Below, in pieces: positions 6,167 through 9,076 of a stretch of DNA of 9,076 nt. Position 1 is the first letter of the stretch. Each line of letters opens with the position of its first letter. Location: NCBI GenBank assembly GCA_903930745.1, contig CAIYZX010000198.1, forward strand, positions 1 to 9,076, read 5' to 3'. Origin of the DNA: an uncultured Chloroflexota bacterium. GTDB taxonomy: Bacteria; Chloroflexota; Limnocylindria; Limnocylindrales; CSP1-4. Below the pieces are notes generated by a model. It had not been told where the DNA came from. It made no database searches and saw only the letters and a list, made by a program, of their open reading frames with translations. A program made the position numbers and the translations under genes.

Positions 6167-9076
6167 CGGATCCCCGCCGCTCCACCAGGTCCGCAGGCAG
6201 ACGGTCCGCGAGCACCTCGGCGAGGTGGCGGGCGCGGCGCCCAGCAAGGAAGTCCACCTGGGTCCGGCACGAGAAGCCGTCCGCGAGCACGTCCGCGTCC
6301 GGGTTGGCCGCAAGCGCGGGCAGGAGCTCGAGACCGGCGACCGCCCGCGTGATGCCCTCGTGGCCCCGTTCCGCGCCAAAGCTGCCGGCCATGCCACAGC
6401 ATGAGGCCAGGGTGGCGTCCGTCTGGATGCCCGCTGCGGCGATCAGCCGCCGGTCCGCGGCCGTTCCCAGCACCGCCTGGTGGTGGCAGTGGGGCTGGAG
6501 GATGGCGTGGGTCACCGATGCCCCCTCCGGGGCAGGGGGCGGGGTCCAGCCGGCGCCGTCCAGGAGCTCCGCGAGGGTGACCACGCGCGACGCGAGCCTC
6601 GTGGCCGATGGATCGTCCGGCAGCAGCTCCGCGAGGTCCTCGCGGAGCATCGCGGCGCAGGAGGGCTCCAGGACCAGGACGGGCTCGTCGCCCGCGAGCG
6701 CGCGGTTGCGGAGCGTCCGGCGAAGCACGTTGCGGGCGCCGTCCAGCTGGCCGGTGGTGACCCAGGTCAGGCCGCAGCAGATGTCGCCCTGGGGGACGAT
6801 GGCATCGATGCCCGCCGCGGCGAGAACCCGGAGCGCCGCGTGGCCAACCTCCGGGGAGAGGTGGTTCGTGAAGGTGTCCGGCCAGACGATGACGCGGGGC
6901 GCCGATGCCGAAGCCGTGGCCGAGCCTGGCGCCGAAGCCGAAGCCGAGCCTGGCGCCGAAGCCGAGGCCGACGGCCGGACCGGGGGCCGGGGCCGCGCCG
7001 ACGCCTGGAAGGTCTGCCCTGCCAGTGCGGGGATCCGCCGCTCCCCCGAGATGCCCGCCGCCCACGCCGCGAGGCGCCGCGTGGACCCGTTCCCCATGAC
7101 GCCGTTCACCACTGCCCGTCCGCCCGGGACGCGTCGGGCGAGGCGGAGCAGCGAGGGCAGCCGCCCCAGCGTGTAGTGGTGGCGGGGCCGGACGCGGCCG
7201 CGGTACGCCTGGTCCAGCACCTCCGCCTTGTACGCGGCCATGTCCACGCCCGTTGGGCAGTCTGACGCACAGGCGCGGCAGGAGAGACACAGGTCCAGCG
7301 CCCCCAGCACGTCCGCGGATCGCCAGCCGTCCGGGGCCAGCTCGCCCGCCAGCAGCTCCTGCAGGAGCCGGGCACGGCCCCGGGTGGAGTGCGCCTCCTC
7401 GCCCGTGGCCCGGTAGCTGGGGCACATCGCCGCCGTGCCCTGGTGGGAGATGCACTTCCCCACCCCGATGCACCGCTCCACCGCTGACCGGAGGTCGCCG
7501 CCATCAGCCGCGTGCGCAAACCCGCCCCCGGGGCCGGCCGAAGTCGAGGGCGCCAGCAGCGTGGGCCGCGGCCGGCGGAGATCCACGTCCAGCGGCGCCG
7601 GGTCCACCAGGACGCCCGGGTTGAGCGCGGCGCCCGGGTCCCATGCGTCCTTCCATGCGCGGAACGCCGTCATCAGCTCCGGCGAGAAGATCCGGGGCAG
7701 CAGCTCTGAGCGTGCGCGTCCGTCGCCGTGCTCGCCGGAGACCGTGCCGCCATGCCGCGCCAGCAGGTCGGCACCCGCCTCCATGAACGTCCGGAGTCGC
7801 TGCGGCCCTCCCGGCCGGTCCAGCCCGAAGCCCACCCGCAGGTGGATGCATCCCTCGCCGAAGTGGCCGTACGTCACCCCTTCGAGACCCTGGTCCCGCA
7901 GCAGGGCCCGGAGGTCCGCGAGGTACGCGGCGAGGCGCTGCGGGGGAACGGCGGCATCCTCGAAGCCGGGCCAGGCCGGCGATCCGTCGGGAAGTCGGGC
8001 GGCACGCCCCGCACCCTCCTCGCGCACCTTCCAGAGGACGGCCTGGGCGGATGGCGCCTCGTGCAGGACAGCGCGCACCCCGTCCCCCACCGAGGCGGCG
8101 ACCCGCATCCCCGCGGCGGACGCCAGGCGCGCGGCGTGGTCGCGCATCGCATCGGCGGTCTCGCCCCCGGCCTCCACCAGGAGCCACGCCCCGGCACGCG
8201 GCAGCAGCCCTGGGTCCCGCCAGCCGGTGAGCAGCTCCGCCGTGAGGCTCTCCACGGTGTGCGGCGCCTCCGCGAGGAGCGCGGGTACGGCGGCCGCGGC
8301 ATCGATGTCCGAGTCGAAGGCCAGCACGAGCAGCCCGCGCGAGGCAGGCGGCCGGACCAGCCGCAGGGTCACCGCGGAGACCACCGCGCACGTTCCCTCG
8401 GTGCCCACCAGCGCCCGGGCGATGTCCGCGCCACGCTCCGGGAGCAGCCAGTCCAGCGCGTACCCGGAGACGCGCCGGGGCCAGGGCGCAAGCTCCTCGC
8501 GGATCACCGCCTCGTGGCGCGCCAGCAGGTCCGTGATGGCCGCCGTGGTCCTCGGAGCCGGACCGACCGTGGCGAGGGAGCCGCCTCCACGCAGATCGCC
8601 AACGCGCCGCCGGACGCCATCGGCCGTGATGATCTCCAGGCCCAGGGTGCTCTCCGCGGTGGTCCCCCACCGGACGGAGTGGCTGCCGCAGGCGTTGTTG
8701 CCCACCATCCCGCCCACCGTGCAGCGGCTGTGCGTGGAGGGATCCGGGCCAACGCGCAACCCGTGGCGGGCGGCGGCGGCGTTGAGGTCGTCGAGGACGG
8801 TGCCGGGCAGGACGGTGGCGGTCAGCGCGTCCGGGTCCAGCGAGAGGATTCCGGCCAGGTGCCGGGACGTGTCCACCACGATCCCGGGGCCAATGGCGTT
8901 GCCCGCGATGGACGTGCCCGCCCCGCGCATCGTGACCGGCACGCGGTGCTCCGCGGCGAGGGCGACCACGGCGGCGAGCTCGTCCGCGTCCCGCGGCGCC
9001 ACCACGGCGGCGGGCAGCACGCGGTAGTTGGAGGCGTCCGACGAGTAGAGGGCCCGGGTTCCACGATCCGCGAGGA
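6159..9076 (-). CDS. FAD-linked dehydrogenase fused to Fe-S dicluster and CCG domains (5' end outside window)
   Basis: The minus-strand frame runs from the right edge to TGA at 6159-6161. GTG at 9020 is not the start: 18 more codons upstream read R-A-L-Y-S-S-D-A-S-N-Y-R, the usual N-terminal motif of this family, so only a short N-terminus is missing. Numbering from 9020, the FAD-binding domain has M-R-G-A-G-T-S-I-A-G-N (31-41), G-P-D-P-S-T (91-96), N-N-A-C-G-S-H (108-114) and G-T-E-G-T (206-210). The FAD-oxidase C domain has G-H-F-G-E-G-C-I-H (385-393), S-G-E-H-G-D-G (428-434) and L-N-P-G (466-469). The ferredoxin-like part has Cys 517, 523 and 533, then C-x2-C-x2-C-x3-C-P at 578-589. CCG domains carry C748-C749-G, E-P-S-C788, P-H-C845-H-H and C874-C875-G. 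The layout matches the YdiJ/GlcD-GlpC-like enzymes of about 1000 residues that oxidise D-2-hydroxyacids. Whether the substrate is D-lactate, glycolate or D-2-hydroxyglutarate cannot be told from sequence. No domain appears broken. Confidence 0.93.
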   Translation of the reverse strand, partial: LADRGTRALYSSDASNYRVLPAAVVAPRDADELAAVVALAAEHRVPVTMRGAGTSIAGNAIGPGIVVDTSRHLAGILSLDPDALTATVLPGTVLDDLNAAAARHGLRVGPDPSTHSRCTVGGMVGNNACGSHSVRWGTTAESTLGLEIITADGVRRRVGDLRGGGSLATVGPAPRTTAAITDLLARHEAVIREELAPWPRRVSGYALDWLLPERGADIARALVGTEGTCAVVSAVTLRLVRPPASRGLLVLAFDSDIDAAAAVPALLAEAPHTVESLTAELLTGWRDPGLLPRAGAWLLVEAGGETADAMRDHAARLASAAGMRVAASVGDGVRAVLHEAPSAQAVLWKVREEGAGRAARLPDGSPAWPGFEDAAVPPQRLAAYLADLRALLRDQGLEGVTYGHFGEGCIHLRVGFGLDRPGGPQRLRTFMEAGADLLARHGGTVSGEHGDGRARSELLPRIFSPELMTAFRAWKDAWDPGAALNPGVLVDPAPLDVDLRRPRPTLLAPSTSAGPGGGFAHAADGGDLRSAVERCIGVGKCISHQGTAAMCPSYRATGEEAHSTRGRARLLQELLAGELAPDGWRSADVLGALDLCLSCRACASDCPTGVDMAAYKAEVLDQAYRGRVRPRHHYTLGRLPSLLRLARRVPGGRAVVNGVMGNGSTRRLAAWAAGISGERRIPALAGQTFQASARPRPPVRPSASASAPGSASASAPGSATASASAPRVIVWPDTFTNHLSPEVGHAALRVLAAAGIDAIVPQGDICCGLTWVTTGQLDGARNVLRRTLRNRALAGDEPVLVLEPSCAAMLREDLAELLPDDPSATRLASRVVTLAELLDGAGWTPPPAPEGASVTHAILQPHCHHQAVLGTAADRRLIAAAGIQTDATLASCCGMAGSFGAERGHEGITRAVAGLELLPALAANPDADVLADGFSCRTQVDFLAGRRARHLAEVLADRLPADLVERRGSAS
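6919..6966 (-). repeat. Two 24-bp tandem repeats in the Ser-Ala linker of the FAD/Fe-S enzyme
   Basis: Unit one (6919-6942) and unit two (6943-6966) match at 23 of 24 bases. On the minus strand they encode two rounds of an eight-residue Ser/Ala/Pro/Gly motif, within a low-complexity linker at residues about 684-708. This linker joins the dicluster ferredoxin part to the first CCG domain, which begins with R-V-I-V-W-P-D-T-F-T-N. Because the unit is a multiple of three, copy-number change would keep the frame. Confidence 0.9.

Noticed and set aside
7422..7472. Apparent missing cysteine in the first Fe-S motif (C-x5-C-x9-C-P)
   Set aside because: I recall the same C-x-G-x-G-x-C...M-C-P-S-Y form in FAD/Fe-S fusion relatives, so it is not treated as a defect.
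9018..9020. GTG as the start of the FAD-linked dehydrogenase
   Set aside because: Eighteen upstream codons in the window continue the family N-terminus (L-Y-S-S-D-A-S-N-Y-R).
7435..9027. Plus-strand frame of 530 codons and another at 5986-7176 opposite the FAD/Fe-S gene
   Set aside because: The minus-strand protein shows continuous FAD and Fe-S motifs over this whole region; the plus-strand translations are Ser/Arg/Pro-rich shadows.

Overview
This is a GC-rich window (roughly 70% by eye) with GTG/TTG-type starts and a strong G/C bias at third codon positions. It holds four genes, two of them cut by the window edges. The giant cell-surface Ig-like repeat protein, a small J-domain protein, and the FAD/Fe-S dehydrogenase style together suggest a high-GC bacterium. 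Chloroflexota is my first guess and an actinobacterial relative the second. This is a weak inference, because no rRNA or other phylogenetic marker is present.

Layout. Positions 2-4918 (+) hold the 3' part of a very large protein built from 13 complete tandem Ig-like repeats of 106-109 residues, plus the end of a fourteenth, closing with about 200 residues of different beta-sandwich-like sequence. Every complete repeat carries exactly two cysteines with exactly 17 residues between them, and the C-terminal tail has none. Positions 4919-5168 are a non-coding gap with small inverted repeats, including the palindrome TTGTCAGACAA. Positions 5169-5645 (+) encode a J-domain protein (HPD motif intact) with a C-terminal module resembling the ExoX-like C-terminal domain. 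Its TGA stop overlaps the ATG of the next gene (5642-6166, +), a 174-residue protein of unknown function. Positions 6159-9076 (-) encode a long FAD-linked dehydrogenase fused to a ferredoxin-like dicluster module and cysteine-rich CCG domains. Its start lies beyond the right edge, and its stop overlaps the end of the preceding convergent gene by 8 bases.

How the genes relate. The repeat protein is probably secreted or surface-exposed; its signal peptide would lie to the left of the window. The J-domain gene and its partner look like a two-gene, translationally coupled unit. The FAD/Fe-S enzyme probably oxidises a 2-hydroxyacid such as D-lactate, glycolate or D-2-hydroxyglutarate and passes electrons on through its iron-sulphur part. 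Nothing in the sequence links it functionally to the left-hand genes. No tRNA, rRNA, CRISPR array, transposase or integrase was recognised. The most unusual item is the invariant two-cysteine pattern across the Ig-like array; the J-domain/ExoX-C-like pairing with an unknown coupled gene is the next.
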